Assembly (NCBI GenBank): GCA_023667095.1
Contig: JAMPAT010000013.1
Location: 1 to 59,771, forward strand
Direction: 5' to 3'
DNA from: Bacteroidales bacterium
Lineage (GTDB): Bacteria; Bacteroidota; Bacteroidia; Bacteroidales; UBA932
Length of the DNA stretch: 59,771 nt
The notes beneath the pieces are model-generated. The model was not told where the DNA came from, ran no database searches, and saw only the letters and a list, made by a program, of their open reading frames with translations. Of this stretch, positions 36,144 to 44,813 are shown piece by piece (the stretch's first letter is position 1; each line of letters begins with the position of its first letter). The position numbers and the translations under genes are program-made.

Positions 36144-37700
36144 ATGGAAGCTGTTAAAGATCTTATTGTTGATGTCAATTCAACGGAAGTGTCAATCGCG
36201 TTGATGGAAAATCACCGCCTGATTGAACTTAACAAGGAGTCCAGCACTGGGCACAGCTTTTCCGTAGGTGATGTATATCTCGGAAAGGTGAAGAAGATTC
36301 TTCCTGCCCTCAATGCTGCCTTTGTGGACATCGGTGATGAAAAGGAGGCTTTCGTACATTATCTGGACCTTGGACTGTATTTCAATGCATTTGACGAATT
36401 TGTCAAGAGAAGCAATCCGAATGCAGACCTTAAGGGAATCTATTCACATATAAAGATAGGCCCTGTCCTGGAGAAGGAAGGACGTATCGAGAATGTGCTT
36501 ACCCCAGGCCAGATAATAGTGGTACAGATTGTCAAGGAGCCGATTTCAACAAAAGGGTCACGACTGACTGCGGAAATTTCATTGGCAGGACGCAACATTG
36601 TACTGCTCCCCTTTGCAGAAAAGGTGAGCGTTTCACAGAAAATCTCTTCTAAGGAAGAGAAACGTAGACTTGAGACACTTGTAAGGAATATTCTCCCGAA
36701 AAATTATGGTGCGATCATCCGTACTGCAGCAGAAGGAAAGAATGCTGCCATACTTGATGCGGAATTGATGTCACTGGTAGAGAAATGGGAGAATTCCTGG
36801 AAGAAAATGGCCCAGTCCAAGTCTGTCCAGCTGCTTTTTACAGAGTACAGCAAGACAACTACCATTCTCCGTGACCTTCTCAATGACTCATTCTCGAATA
36901 TCTATGTGAATGATGTGAACATATATGAGGAGACGAAGAAATATATTTCACTGATTTCTCCTGAGCAGGAGAAGATTGTGAAACTCTACAGGGACTCTAC
37001 GCCTATCTTTGATCATTTTGAAGTCACAAGGCAGATCAAGAGTTCGTTTGGAAAGGTAGTTCCTATCAAGCAGGGGGCATATCTTGTGATTGAGCATACA
37101 GAGGCACTGCATGTCATTGATGTAAACAGCGGCACACGTTCCAGAAACAAGGAGCAGGAGCAGAATACGTATGACATCAATTGCTATGCAGCAGAAGAGA
37201 TTGCACGTCAGCTCCGTCTCCGTGATATGGGTGGCATTGTCATTGTCGACTTCATAGATATGGAGTCAAATGAGCACAAGAATGCCTTGTTCAAGCACAT
37301 GCAGGAGTTGATGCTGGATGATAGGGCAAAGCATAATGTCTTGCCGCTCACCAAATTCGGCCTCATGCAGATTACCCGTCAGAGGGTGCGTCCGGCGACA
37401 GAGATAAATACCACAGAGGTATGTCCTGTGTGCAACGGTACCGGAAAGATAGCTTCAAGTGTCGTTATAGACGAGGCGATAGAGCGCAGGCTTGCCTACT
37501 ACGTCTCAGAGAAGGACATCAAGTCATTGGTGCTGAAAGTCAGCCCTATTCTGGGCTCGTACCTCAGCCGTGGTATCTTCTCGCTGCTGACCAAATGGAA
37601 ACGTAAGTACAAATGCAAGATAAAGTTAGTTGAAGTCACAGACTTCACAGTCCTGCAGAATGAATTCTACAATGAAAATGGGGACAAGCTTGACAGCTAG
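36144..37700 (+). CDS. rng: Ribonuclease G/E family
   Basis: 518 residues. Endoribonuclease for rRNA and mRNA processing. S1 domain with SFSVGDVYLGKVKKILPALNAAFVDIG (about 42-66, read in parts); catalytic Mg-binding region VIDVNSGTRSRN and GGIVIVDFIDMES, whose Asp residues coordinate metal; zinc-link motif CPVCNGTGKI near 430. No long RNase E-type C-terminal scaffold, so closer to RNase G. Its terminator stem overlaps the stop codon, and tdk runs convergently from the other side. Confidence 0.95.
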   Translation: MEAVKDLIVDVNSTEVSIALMENHRLIELNKESSTGHSFSVGDVYLGKVKKILPALNAAFVDIGDEKEAFVHYLDLGLYFNAFDEFVKRSNPNADLKGIYSHIKIGPVLEKEGRIENVLTPGQIIVVQIVKEPISTKGSRLTAEISLAGRNIVLLPFAEKVSVSQKISSKEEKRRLETLVRNILPKNYGAIIRTAAEGKNAAILDAELMSLVEKWENSWKKMAQSKSVQLLFTEYSKTTTILRDLLNDSFSNIYVNDVNIYEETKKYISLISPEQEKIVKLYRDSTPIFDHFEVTRQIKSSFGKVVPIKQGAYLVIEHTEALHVIDVNSGTRSRNKEQEQNTYDINCYAAEEIARQLRLRDMGGIVIVDFIDMESNEHKNALFKHMQELMLDDRAKHNVLPLTKFGLMQITRQRVRPATEINTTEVCPVCNGTGKIASSVVIDEAIERRLAYYVSEKDIKSLVLKVSPILGSYLSRGIFSLLTKWKRKYKCKIKLVEVTDFTVLQNEFYNENGDKLDS

Positions 37701-37711
37701 TCCCCATTTTT
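37675..37711. terminator. Bidirectional terminator rng / tdk
   Basis: Arms AAAATGGGGA (37675-37684) and TCCCCATTTT (37701-37710), 10 bp perfect, with T after the plus-strand stem and A before it. The left arm is inside rng, which ends at 37700. Confidence 0.75.
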
Positions 37712-37737
37712 ATGCTATGTATCTTTGAGTCCTGTCC

Positions 37738-38313
37738 TCAGTTCTCTTCTGTGCTGACGGCTGCGTTATAGCAATGCCTGCACAGCGGTTCGTAGACATC
37801 TTTTTCTCCGAGTACAACAAGTTTCTCGCTTTTTGACAGCCTGTGTGAATGGTTGGCAATGCTTCCGCATTTAACGCAGATGGCATGTACTTTCTGTACA
37901 TCTTCCGCAACTGCCATGAGGGCCGGTATAGGCCCGAAAGGCTTTCCTGAGAAATCCTGGTCAAGCCCTGCTATGATTACCCTTATGCCCCTGTTTGCAA
38001 GTTTCTGTGCAACCTCAACAAGTGTATCATCGAAAAACTGCGCTTCATCTATCCCGACAACTTCCACATCGCTTGAAAGCAGCAGCATGCTTGCCGGTGA
38101 GTCAATTGGAGTTGAAGGAATGCTGTGCAGGTCGTGGGAGACAACCTGGTCTTCTGAGTACCTTACATCTACAGCAGGCTTATATATCTCTACTTTCTGG
38201 TTGGCAAACTGTGCCCTTTTAAGTCTTCTTATAAGTTCTTCTGTCTTTCCTGAGAACATTGAACCGCAGATTACCTCAATTGAACCTGCTTTTTTTGCAT
38301 TTTCTAAAAACAT
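37738..38313 (-). CDS. tdk: Thymidine kinase
   Basis: 191 residues, type II TK. Phosphorylates thymidine for salvage. P-loop [19 protein letters not shown] (about 13-31), [10 protein letters not shown] (Walker B), [15 protein letters not shown] substrate lasso, and four zinc Cys in ICVKCGSIA and PLCRHCY. The start at 38313 ([10 protein letters not shown]) fits size and promoter; a much longer upstream frame is a shadow of the divergent gene. Confidence 0.97.
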   Translation of the reverse strand: MFLENAKKAGSIEVICGSMFSGKTEELIRRLKRAQFANQKVEIYKPAVDVRYSEDQVVSHDLHSIPSTPIDSPASMLLLSSDVEVVGIDEAQFFDDTLVEVAQKLANRGIRVIIAGLDQDFSGKPFGPIPALMAVAEDVQKVHAICVKCGSIANHSHRLSKSEKLVVLGEKDVYEPLCRHCYNAAVSTEEN

Positions 38314-38318
38314 TTCCT

Positions 38319-38326
38319 TACTTTTG
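38319..38326 (+). promoter_or_regulatory. -7 box of the hypothetical-rsmI unit
   Basis: TACTTTTG on the plus strand, with TTTG 21 nt upstream (38294-38297). It lies inside the tdk leader, opposite to the tdk promoter. Confidence 0.5.
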
Positions 38327-38339
38327 CGATTGACAGGTG

Positions 38340-38347
38340 CAAATATA
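38340..38347 (-). promoter_or_regulatory. -7 box of tdk
   Basis: TATATTTG on the minus strand. It faces away from and overlaps the territory of the plus-strand promoter. Confidence 0.5.
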
Positions 38348-38362
38348 GTCAATATTGGGTTT

Positions 38363-39118
38363 ATGAAAAAGACACCGGAAAAAATTTTATCGGAAATAGA
38401 GGAATTGGTCAAGGAGTTCCGCAGTAAGACGGAACTACTTGAAAATAAGTATATTGAGCTAAAAGAGCTACTCTCTGTGAAGCCTTCGGAAGTTATTTCT
38501 GATGAGGCGGTTGCGGATGTAGTGTCCGCTTCGCAGCCAGATGCTGATGCCCATGTTACTTCGGTAACTGGCATGATGGCAGCTTTGGAACCGGAGCCGG
38601 AAATTCAACCGGAGCCTGATCCGGTGGCTATCCGGAATCCAGAACTTAAATCTGATTTTGAACTTGATTCAAAGCTTGAGTCTGAATTTGTGGCGGAGCA
38701 TGAGGCCGAGTCTGGCTCGGCAGGAGTGGAGGTGCCAGTTGAGACAGGACAGGATATAGACATCCAAGGCAATGCTTATGAGCCATCCCTTGTAGTGGCT
38801 AAGTCAGCGCAGAGGGACGGCGGGCCAAGGATAGCTGTACTGGATGCCATGGCAGAAAGGCAGGCCTGGCGCAAAGATATCCCCGGGACTCAGGTAAATG
38901 ATGTCAGAAATGCAATTTCGTTGAATGACAGGATATTGTTCGTGCGGTCGCTCTTCGGAGGAGATACGGAACTTTTCCAGGATGTCATTGACCGTATAAA
39001 TACGGCAGGAAGCCTTGATGAGGCTGTCAGAATACTGACTGCAGAGTTTTCTGAATGGGATTTCGAGTCCGATACAGTATATAGGTTCATGATGGCGGTA
39101 AGGAGGAGATTGAGATGA
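38363..39118 (+). CDS. Conserved hypothetical protein with coiled N-terminus and acidic linker
   Basis: 251 residues. Residues 1-45 are a Lys/Glu coiled coil ([18 protein letters not shown]); about 65-165 is a low-complexity acidic linker with [12 protein letters not shown] and repeated LESEF-like segments; the C-terminal 80 residues are ordered, with [28 protein letters not shown] and [19 protein letters not shown]. The C-terminal block recurs in Bacteroidota proteins next to rsmI, as far as I recall; no function is known to me. It overlaps rsmI by ATGA, so translation is coupled. Confidence 0.75.
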   Translation: MKKTPEKILSEIEELVKEFRSKTELLENKYIELKELLSVKPSEVISDEAVADVVSASQPDADAHVTSVTGMMAALEPEPEIQPEPDPVAIRNPELKSDFELDSKLESEFVAEHEAESGSAGVEVPVETGQDIDIQGNAYEPSLVVAKSAQRDGGPRIAVLDAMAERQAWRKDIPGTQVNDVRNAISLNDRILFVRSLFGGDTELFQDVIDRINTAGSLDEAVRILTAEFSEWDFESDTVYRFMMAVRRRLR

Positions 39119-39852
39119 GTGAAGAAAGGCAGGCAGGGATGCTCTATATCGTGCCGACTCCGGTAGGAAACCTTGAAGACATGACGTTCCGGGCAATAAA
39201 TGTGCTGAAGGAGGCTGACCTTATCCTTGCGGAGGATACAAGGACAAGTTCGGTGCTGCTGAAGCATTATGACATACATGGGCGTCTGGAGTCTCATCAC
39301 AAGTTCAATGAGCACAAGACTGCTGCAATCATAAAGGAGAGGATTTTGTCAGGGCTGAATGTTGCCCTTATCAGCGATGCCGGTACTCCTGGAATCTCAG
39401 ATCCCGGTTTCCTGCTTGTCAGGACATGCGTGGAGGAGGGGATTGAGGTGCAGACGCTTCCAGGGGCGACAGCATTTGTCCCTGCACTTGTCAGCTCCGG
39501 ATTCCCGTGTGACAAATTCTGCTTCGAGGGATTCCTTCCTGTCAAGAAAGGTCGGCAGACACGTCTTCAGGAACTTTCCCAGGAGCATAGGACTGTCATT
39601 TTCTATGAATCACCGTACCGTCTTCTGAAGACATTGGAGCAATTTGCGGAGGTGTTCGGGGCAGAAAGGCAGTGCTCTGTATCAAGGGAAATTTCGAAGA
39701 AATTCGAGGAGCACCGCAGGGGAACACTTGCAGAACTGATCGAGTGGTTTACAGAGCATGAACCTAAGGGAGAAATCGTGATTGTGCTTGCAGGTGCGCC
39801 AGAAGTGAAGCCTGCCAAGAAGTCATATAGGGAAGTGCATGGTCTTGTCTGA
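39115..39852 (+). CDS. rsmI: 16S rRNA (cytidine1402-2'-O)-methyltransferase
   Basis: 245 residues. SAM-dependent tetrapyrrole-methylase fold enzyme methylating C1402 of 16S rRNA. Signatures: LYIVPTPVGNLEDMTFRA, ILAEDTRTSSVLLKHY, ALISDAGTPGISDPG, LPGATAFVPALVSSGFP and FYESPYRLLKTL. The start overlaps the previous gene's stop as ATGA. Slightly shorter than the 280-residue E. coli protein. Confidence 0.95.
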   Translation: MSEERQAGMLYIVPTPVGNLEDMTFRAINVLKEADLILAEDTRTSSVLLKHYDIHGRLESHHKFNEHKTAAIIKERILSGLNVALISDAGTPGISDPGFLLVRTCVEEGIEVQTLPGATAFVPALVSSGFPCDKFCFEGFLPVKKGRQTRLQELSQEHRTVIFYESPYRLLKTLEQFAEVFGAERQCSVSREISKKFEEHRRGTLAELIEWFTEHEPKGEIVIVLAGAPEVKPAKKSYREVHGLV

Positions 39853-39924
39853 CCGTGACGTATAATGAAGAACCGGTGGCCAGGCTGCCGCGGGGAGTCG
39901 CCTAAGGGCGGATTCCCCTTGATC

Positions 39925-40950
39925 ATGAAAGAAAAGAAATCGGGCCTGTCAATGTCGTTTGTGACAGGCGCAGTGGCCTTGGTATTCCTTATTGTGGGAT
40001 ATCAGGTTGCGCTTTTTGTGAATCGGGCTGCTGTCTCGAAAATAGTTTCAATGCGTGAGACTCCCGATACGGTGTTCGTATTTGATTCCTCATTGGCTGC
40101 CGAGATACTTTCTGGAGCGGATGATATGCAAAAGGAACACTCAGGCCGGCATCGCTCTTCCGGGAAAAATCCGGGGGAAAGTAACAAGGCATTCCGTGGA
40201 CAGGAGGTGGTATCTGCTTCATCGGACGGGAAACCTTCAGGTGCGGCTGTTGCAGTCAGAAAGGAGGGAAGTCACCAGGCTGTCATCTCGTCTCCATCTG
40301 AATCAAGCGGCAGCCATGGTGCTGCCAGGCGTGCAAAGAAAGTTGAGAATTTCCGTTTCAATCCCAATGAGGCCACAGTAGATGAACTTATGAGGCTTGG
40401 CTTTTCCGAAAAGCAGGCGATGTCCATCGACGGCTATAGGAAGAAAGGGGGCCGTTTCAGGCGCAGGAGCGACTTTGCCAAATCATTTGTCGTCTCAGAT
40501 TCGGTCTACAGGAGGCTGGAGCATTATATAGATATTCCGTTGCTTGACCTCAATGTGGCAGACTCAGCTGCATTTGACGGCTTGCCCGGGATAGGCGGAT
40601 ATTTTGCAGCGAAGATGGTTGCTTACAGGGAACAGCTCGGAGGATATTCCTTCAAGGAGCAGCTGATGGACATATACCGTTTTGACCGTGAAAAATATGA
40701 TGCACTTGCAGATCTTGTAGAGATCCGTATGGAGACAGCAACACCATACCAATTGTGGTCGCTTCCCGAGGAACGGCTCAAACTGCATCCATATATTGGC
40801 CAGCACGAAGCTCACGGGATAGTTCTCTACCGCGAAAACATTCCACGCACTTCCTGGACTATCCAGGCCTTGGCTTCTGCCGGTGTCCTGAAGCCGGATG
40901 TTGCCTCAAAGCTTTCGCGATGCATTATCGAGAATCCTTCAGCAGAATAA
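39925..40950 (+). CDS. Helix-hairpin-helix protein, membrane anchored (ComEA-like)
   Basis: 341 residues from 39925. One N-terminal membrane helix (SFVTGAVALVFLIVGYQVALF), then a disordered Ser/Gly/Lys-rich linker to about residue 140, then at least three helix-hairpin-helix units: FNPNEATVDELMRLGFSEKQA, LNVADSAAFDGLPGIGGYFAAK and the final HAHGIVLYRE/ASAGVLKPD region. The pattern resembles ComEA/T2SK proteins that bind DNA. The frame is open to 39865, but those 20 codons are unlike the rest. The role is not certain; DNA binding at the inner membrane is inferred. Confidence 0.8.
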   Translation: MKEKKSGLSMSFVTGAVALVFLIVGYQVALFVNRAAVSKIVSMRETPDTVFVFDSSLAAEILSGADDMQKEHSGRHRSSGKNPGESNKAFRGQEVVSASSDGKPSGAAVAVRKEGSHQAVISSPSESSGSHGAARRAKKVENFRFNPNEATVDELMRLGFSEKQAMSIDGYRKKGGRFRRRSDFAKSFVVSDSVYRRLEHYIDIPLLDLNVADSAAFDGLPGIGGYFAAKMVAYREQLGGYSFKEQLMDIYRFDREKYDALADLVEIRMETATPYQLWSLPEERLKLHPYIGQHEAHGIVLYRENIPRTSWTIQALASAGVLKPDVASKLSRCIIENPSAE

Positions 40951-41101
40951 TAGAGCTTGCCTATCGGGGAACTGCTGCTGTACCTGGTTTGCCGCAGATA
41001 AGACCTGTCAGTGTGACAGTGCAGCATAGTGAAAAATTGGTGTCAGGAAAAAAGTTTTTCAAAAAAACGGCTGACCGGAAAAATCTTGGGATGAAATCAC
41101 A

Positions 41102-41109
41102 TATATTTG
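41102..41109 (+). promoter_or_regulatory. -7 box of TRIC-type channel gene
   Basis: TATATTTG; leader about 115 nt. No -33 match. Remaining spacer (40951-41232) has no gene. Confidence 0.45.
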
Positions 41110-41232
41110 CATCTTGAAAATGGGGCGGGAATTGCTGTCGTATGGAAATGGTCATGTATTCATGGGGTAATCATGGTGCATGTGACCATGGAGATGCCTG
41201 ACCTGCTGCACACTGACTTAGCTTGATTTGTA

Positions 41233-41847
41233 ATGGAACTGGATTTCATAAGGCTTATAGACTATATCGGGACTTTCGCTTTCGCCATAAGCGGGATAAG
41301 GCTGGCTGCGGCGAAGAATTTTGACATATTCGGGGCCTATGTGGTCGGTTTTGTGACAGCCGTCGGAGGAGGAACGCTGAGGGACTTGATGCTTGACGTC
41401 ACACCGTTCTGGATGGAACAGCCATCGTATGTGATAATTACGGGCTTGGCTCTGCTGTTTGTCATAGGGTTCCGTAAATATGTCGTCCGGTTTGACAACA
41501 CATTCTTCATTTTTGATGCAATCGGCATCGGCCTGTTCACGGTTGTCGGTGTTGAACGCAGCATTGCAGCCGGATTTCCGGTATGGGTCAATATAATAAT
41601 GGGAGCCATAACAGGTGCCGCCGGCGGAATGGTCCGTGATGTCCTTATTAATGAGGTACCGCTGATTTTCCGTAAGGATATCTATGCAGTTGCCTGCGTC
41701 CTTGGTGGAGTCGCATACTATATATGTGTCCTTATAGGATGTTCACATCTTGCAACACAGATTGTTGCAGCATTGACTGTAATTCTCACCCGCATCCTCT
41801 CTGTACGTTTCGGAGTCAGCCTACCTGCCCTCAGGAACATTGAGTGA
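41233..41847 (+). CDS. TRIC-family cation channel (YicG/UPF0126)
   Basis: 204 residues, about seven short membrane helices, with an internal duplication. Each half has the family signature: FAISGIRLAAAKNFDIFGA...VTAVGGGTLRDLMLD and FTVVGVERSIAAGFPVW...ITGAAGGMVRDVLIN, both with GGG/AGG-x-x-RD. Bacterial TRIC homologues conduct K+ or Na+ as trimers; the physiological role here is unknown. The 3' end overlaps the convergent hydrolase gene by 27 bp. Confidence 0.9.
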   Translation: MELDFIRLIDYIGTFAFAISGIRLAAAKNFDIFGAYVVGFVTAVGGGTLRDLMLDVTPFWMEQPSYVIITGLALLFVIGFRKYVVRFDNTFFIFDAIGIGLFTVVGVERSIAAGFPVWVNIIMGAITGAAGGMVRDVLINEVPLIFRKDIYAVACVLGGVAYYICVLIGCSHLATQIVAALTVILTRILSVRFGVSLPALRNIE

Positions 41848-42789
41848 TGTCCACAGCCCAATGAATGTCAGTACATCGTTCCAGACCATTTCCTTGCCGA
41901 TTTCGTTGAGGATTTCATGCCGCATTCCTGGATACAGTATTGATGTCACGTTCCTGTATCCTGCCTTTTTCATGAAGTCCACAGCCTTTTCGAAATTGTC
42001 AATCCCTGCTATGCACGGGTCGTTTTCGCCAGCAATGAACCTTATCGGCATATTTGGGTTTGCAAGTTTCCACCCTTTCATGCTGTATGTATCCTGCATA
42101 AGGGAGAACAGGTTACGGAATCCGTTGGCCGTGAACTGGTAGTTGCACAGCGGGTTTGCATCGTATGCTGCTACAATCTCAGGGTCTGAGCATATCCATG
42201 AATTCGGTGATACAGGCTTCTTTATCCTTGAATTGAATGAACCGAACGCTATTTTCTGGATCAGCTTTGGACGTGACTTGTCTCCGCAGAGCATTCCGGC
42301 CAGTGAAGCAAGGGCTTTCCCGATGCCTGCAGCAGGATTTCTGCTCGGGCTGCCGCATACGAAAAGTCCGGCCAGTTCGTTGTCATATCTCTTGGTATAT
42401 GAACGTACAGCCATTGAACCCATGCTATGGCCGAAAAGAATCAGGGGCAATCCCTTCCATTGCTGTTTTGCCCAGAGTGTCACGATATGGACGTCATCAA
42501 CCATAGCACTGAACCCTCCATCGTAGAAATATCCGAGGTCATCAGATGACTTTACCGATGCTCCATGTCCCCGATGGTCATGGATGACGCACGCATAGCC
42601 ATTGCCTGCCAGGAAATGCATGAATCCGGTGTATCTTTCCTTGTGTTCGCACATTCCGTGGACAATCTGCACAATGGCCTTTGGAGTGCTTTCCGGTGCG
42701 ATATGGAGTACACTTAGATTGATGTCGTCGGATGAAGCCTTCAGTGATATGTTCTTCTCTGTCATAGCCTTTCTCTTTTTGTAATGCAT
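41821..42789 (-). CDS. Alpha/beta hydrolase, monoacylglycerol-lipase-like (S33)
   Basis: 322 residues. Oxyanion region IVQIVHGMCEHKERY (HG followed by MCEH), nucleophile elbow LILFGHSMGSMAVR (Ser), acid GENDPCI (Asp) and base PGMRHEIL (His). HDHRGHGAS is typical of serine aminopeptidase/monoglyceride lipase members. No signal peptide, thus cytosolic; probably acts on lysophospholipids or monoacylglycerols, by family. Its start overlaps the stop of the RluA-like gene (TAATG), the last member of the cca operon. A start at 42765 (MTEKNIS) is also possible. Confidence 0.88.
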   Translation of the reverse strand: MHYKKRKAMTEKNISLKASSDDINLSVLHIAPESTPKAIVQIVHGMCEHKERYTGFMHFLAGNGYACVIHDHRGHGASVKSSDDLGYFYDGGFSAMVDDVHIVTLWAKQQWKGLPLILFGHSMGSMAVRSYTKRYDNELAGLFVCGSPSRNPAAGIGKALASLAGMLCGDKSRPKLIQKIAFGSFNSRIKKPVSPNSWICSDPEIVAAYDANPLCNYQFTANGFRNLFSLMQDTYSMKGWKLANPNMPIRFIAGENDPCIAGIDNFEKAVDFMKKAGYRNVTSILYPGMRHEILNEIGKEMVWNDVLTFIGLWTSLNVPEGR

Positions 42790-43538
42790 TATCTGATTTT
42801 CTTGAATGCATTCGGGATGCCTGTCCTGAATGTCATTACCTTTCCTGTCACTGGGTGCCTGAATGAAATTGTCATTGCATGCAGTGCAAGCCTGCCTATA
42901 GGATTTGTCCTGGCCCCGTATTTACGGTCTCCTGCTACAGGGTGGCCTATTTCTGCAGCATGTACCCTTATCTGGTTTTTGCGTCCTGTCTCCAGCTCGA
43001 ACTCAACAAGGGCATATCCCGCATTGAAATGCTGCCGGGGCAGTCCCTTGTCAGAAACTGTGCCAGACTTGATTTCCCTGATGACCTTATAGTGTGTTAC
43101 AGCCTTTTTGCCTCCATCATCGTAAGGGGATGAGGTGACTGCCATTGTGGATGGATTGTCATGGAGCCAGCTTGTGACAGTGCCTTCCTTCTTTTCCGGG
43201 ATACCCTCTGTGACAGCAATATATTTACGCTCCAGGATGATGTTGTTCCAATCATCCTGAAGCGCGTACTTGACTTCTTCTGTCTTTGCAAACAGCAGAA
43301 TCCCGGAGGTATCCCTGTCAAGGCGGTGAACTATGAATATCCTGTTCCCGTCACGCCTGTATTGTCCTCTGCCACGTGTCTTCCTGCTGCGGACATAGTC
43401 CATTACAATCCTGTATGCTGTCTCTTCGCCCTGTCTTCCTGCCGACATTGTCAGAAGGCCGCTCGGCTTGTCTACAGCCAGCAGGAAATCGTCCTCATAT
43501 ATCAGTTCGATTTCCTCTTCCTGCCTGTTTGCTCCCAT
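42789..43538 (-). CDS. RluA-family pseudouridine synthase, no S4 domain
   Basis: 249 residues. Begins IELIYEDDFLLAVDKPSGLLTM and holds the active-site block IVHRLDRDTSGILLFAKT (Asp). The C-terminal part has GRKNQIRVHAAEIGHPVAG. No N-terminal S4 domain, so like RluA/TruC types. The RNA target is not known. It starts 5 bp after hpf and shares a TAATG overlap with the hydrolase. Confidence 0.93.
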   Translation of the reverse strand: MGANRQEEEIELIYEDDFLLAVDKPSGLLTMSAGRQGEETAYRIVMDYVRSRKTRGRGQYRRDGNRIFIVHRLDRDTSGILLFAKTEEVKYALQDDWNNIILERKYIAVTEGIPEKKEGTVTSWLHDNPSTMAVTSSPYDDGGKKAVTHYKVIREIKSGTVSDKGLPRQHFNAGYALVEFELETGRKNQIRVHAAEIGHPVAGDRKYGARTNPIGRLALHAMTISFRHPVTGKVMTFRTGIPNAFKKIR

Positions 43539-43543
43539 TCCCT

Positions 43544-43834
43544 TTAGTTTGCCTTTTTCTCCTTTGCCCTGACGAGCTTGTCCTTGAGGATGTCAACGCA
43601 GTCAACCACTGCATCCTCGAACCTGTTTGCATTCCTTTCAATCACAAGGTCGTTGCCCGGGATGCGGACATGTACCTTTGCATTCTTGTTTTCGTGGTCC
43701 GGCAGAAGTGAAAGCGATACTTCCACAGCCGTGATTTCATCATAGAACTTAGGTAATTTCGATACTTTCTTCTCTACAAAGTCCAACAGTTTCTGATCTG
43801 CATCGAACTTGATTGACTGTACTCTAATCTCCAT
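43544..43834 (-). CDS. hpf: Ribosome hibernation promoting factor (short HPF)
   Basis: 96 residues, so the short form that acts with a separate factor or alone, not the long Firmicutes form. Begins MEIRVQSIKFDADQKLLDF, then VSKLPKFYDEITAVEVSLSL and NKNAKVHVRIPGNDLVIERN. Binds the 30S decoding region of resting ribosomes. It starts inside the end of the xer gene (11 bp overlap). An unusually strong SD for this phylum, GGAGG with 6 nt spacing, precedes the ATG at 43834, which decides the start. Confidence 0.95.
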   Translation of the reverse strand: MEIRVQSIKFDADQKLLDFVEKKVSKLPKFYDEITAVEVSLSLLPDHENKNAKVHVRIPGNDLVIERNANRFEDAVVDCVDILKDKLVRAKEKKAN

Positions 43835-44813
43835 TTTTACCTCCGTTTTTACTGGCCCTCGGATGGGCCGATTCATAAACTTTTTTCAGCTTGGCGATGG
43901 AATTGTGGGTGTAGACCTGGGTCGCTGCAAGGGATGAATGCCCGAGCAGTTCCTTTATGGAGTTGAGGTCCGCGCCATCGTTGAGAAGCTCTGTCGCCAG
44001 AGTGTGCCTCAGGACGTGGGGGGACTTGCGCCCGGTAATGCTTCCTATCTCGCCGAGTTCCGACTTTATTGCCCTGTCAACGTATTCCGGATACAATCCT
44101 TTTCCGCTGAATGTGACAAAAAGCGGGGAATCCGGTTCCCTGTCTATACCTACCATCGTTTCAACCGCTTGTAAATATAGTGAAATTTCTTCACGTAATG
44201 AATCCACAAGCGGAATTTCACGCATCTTATCGCCTTTTCCGGAAATTATAGCAACTTTTCTGCCAAAGTCTATGCTCCTGATTCTAAGTCCTATCAGTTC
44301 ACTGCGCCTTATTCCTGTGGAGTAGAGTGTGGAGACTATTGCCCTGTGCAGTCTCCTTTCATAGTTCTTCCTTGTCAGCCTGGAGTCAGGGGATACATAT
44401 ATGAAATCCGTGGATATGAATGGATCCGTAGCCGTGAAATATTCCTCCATTGACTCCTTGCGGTAGAATACAGGAAGACGTTTTTCCGTCTTTGGCCTTG
44501 TTACGGCCTTGGCCGGATTGCTGCTGATCACGCCTTGCTTCATCAGGTACCGGCAAAATCCGCTGAGGACCGACAGGTGCAGGTTGACAGTCCTGGCGTC
44601 CATCCCGCGCCTGTCGAGGAGATATACTTCGTAGGCTCTTGTTATAGAGGGATTCAGGAAACTTGTGAATTCCTCCTCTTCCACATTCCCTCCCGAATCC
44701 TGTCCAATATATTCCAGGAATATCCGCAGGGAGTCCCGGTATATTTCACAGGTTCTTCCGGAATATCGCCTTACAGATGATATGTATCCAAGGTATTTGT
44801 CAATATATGTCAT
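43824..44813 (-). CDS. Tyrosine recombinase (XerC/XerD type)
   Basis: 329 residues. An N-terminal SAM-like core-binding domain (YLGYISSVRRYSGRTCEIY...), then a catalytic domain with TGIRRSELIGL (Arg I), SGKGDKMREIPL (Lys strand), HVLRHTLATELL (His-x-x-Arg), GHSSLAATQVYTH (His and nucleophile Tyr). It is chromosomally embedded in a housekeeping operon, so probably resolves chromosome dimers at dif rather than serving a mobile element. Its ATG overlaps the cca stop (ATGA). Confidence 0.9.
   Translation of the reverse strand: MTYIDKYLGYISSVRRYSGRTCEIYRDSLRIFLEYIGQDSGGNVEEEEFTSFLNPSITRAYEVYLLDRRGMDARTVNLHLSVLSGFCRYLMKQGVISSNPAKAVTRPKTEKRLPVFYRKESMEEYFTATDPFISTDFIYVSPDSRLTRKNYERRLHRAIVSTLYSTGIRRSELIGLRIRSIDFGRKVAIISGKGDKMREIPLVDSLREEISLYLQAVETMVGIDREPDSPLFVTFSGKGLYPEYVDRAIKSELGEIGSITGRKSPHVLRHTLATELLNDGADLNSIKELLGHSSLAATQVYTHNSIAKLKKVYESAHPRASKNGGKNGD
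43839..43845 (-). promoter_or_regulatory. Strong Shine-Dalgarno of hpf
   Basis: CGGAGGT on the minus strand just upstream of the hpf ATG. Most other genes in this window have AT-rich leaders with no SD, so this suggests independent high-level initiation inside the overlapped operon. Confidence 0.6.

Noticed and set aside
37853..38362. N-terminal extension of the hypothetical gene before rsmI
   Set aside because: Runs antisense through tdk. The promoter and start context place the start at 38363.
43824..44813. Xer-type gene as part of a mobile element
   Set aside because: It overlaps cca and hpf in a housekeeping operon and has no repeats or att-like sequence near it.
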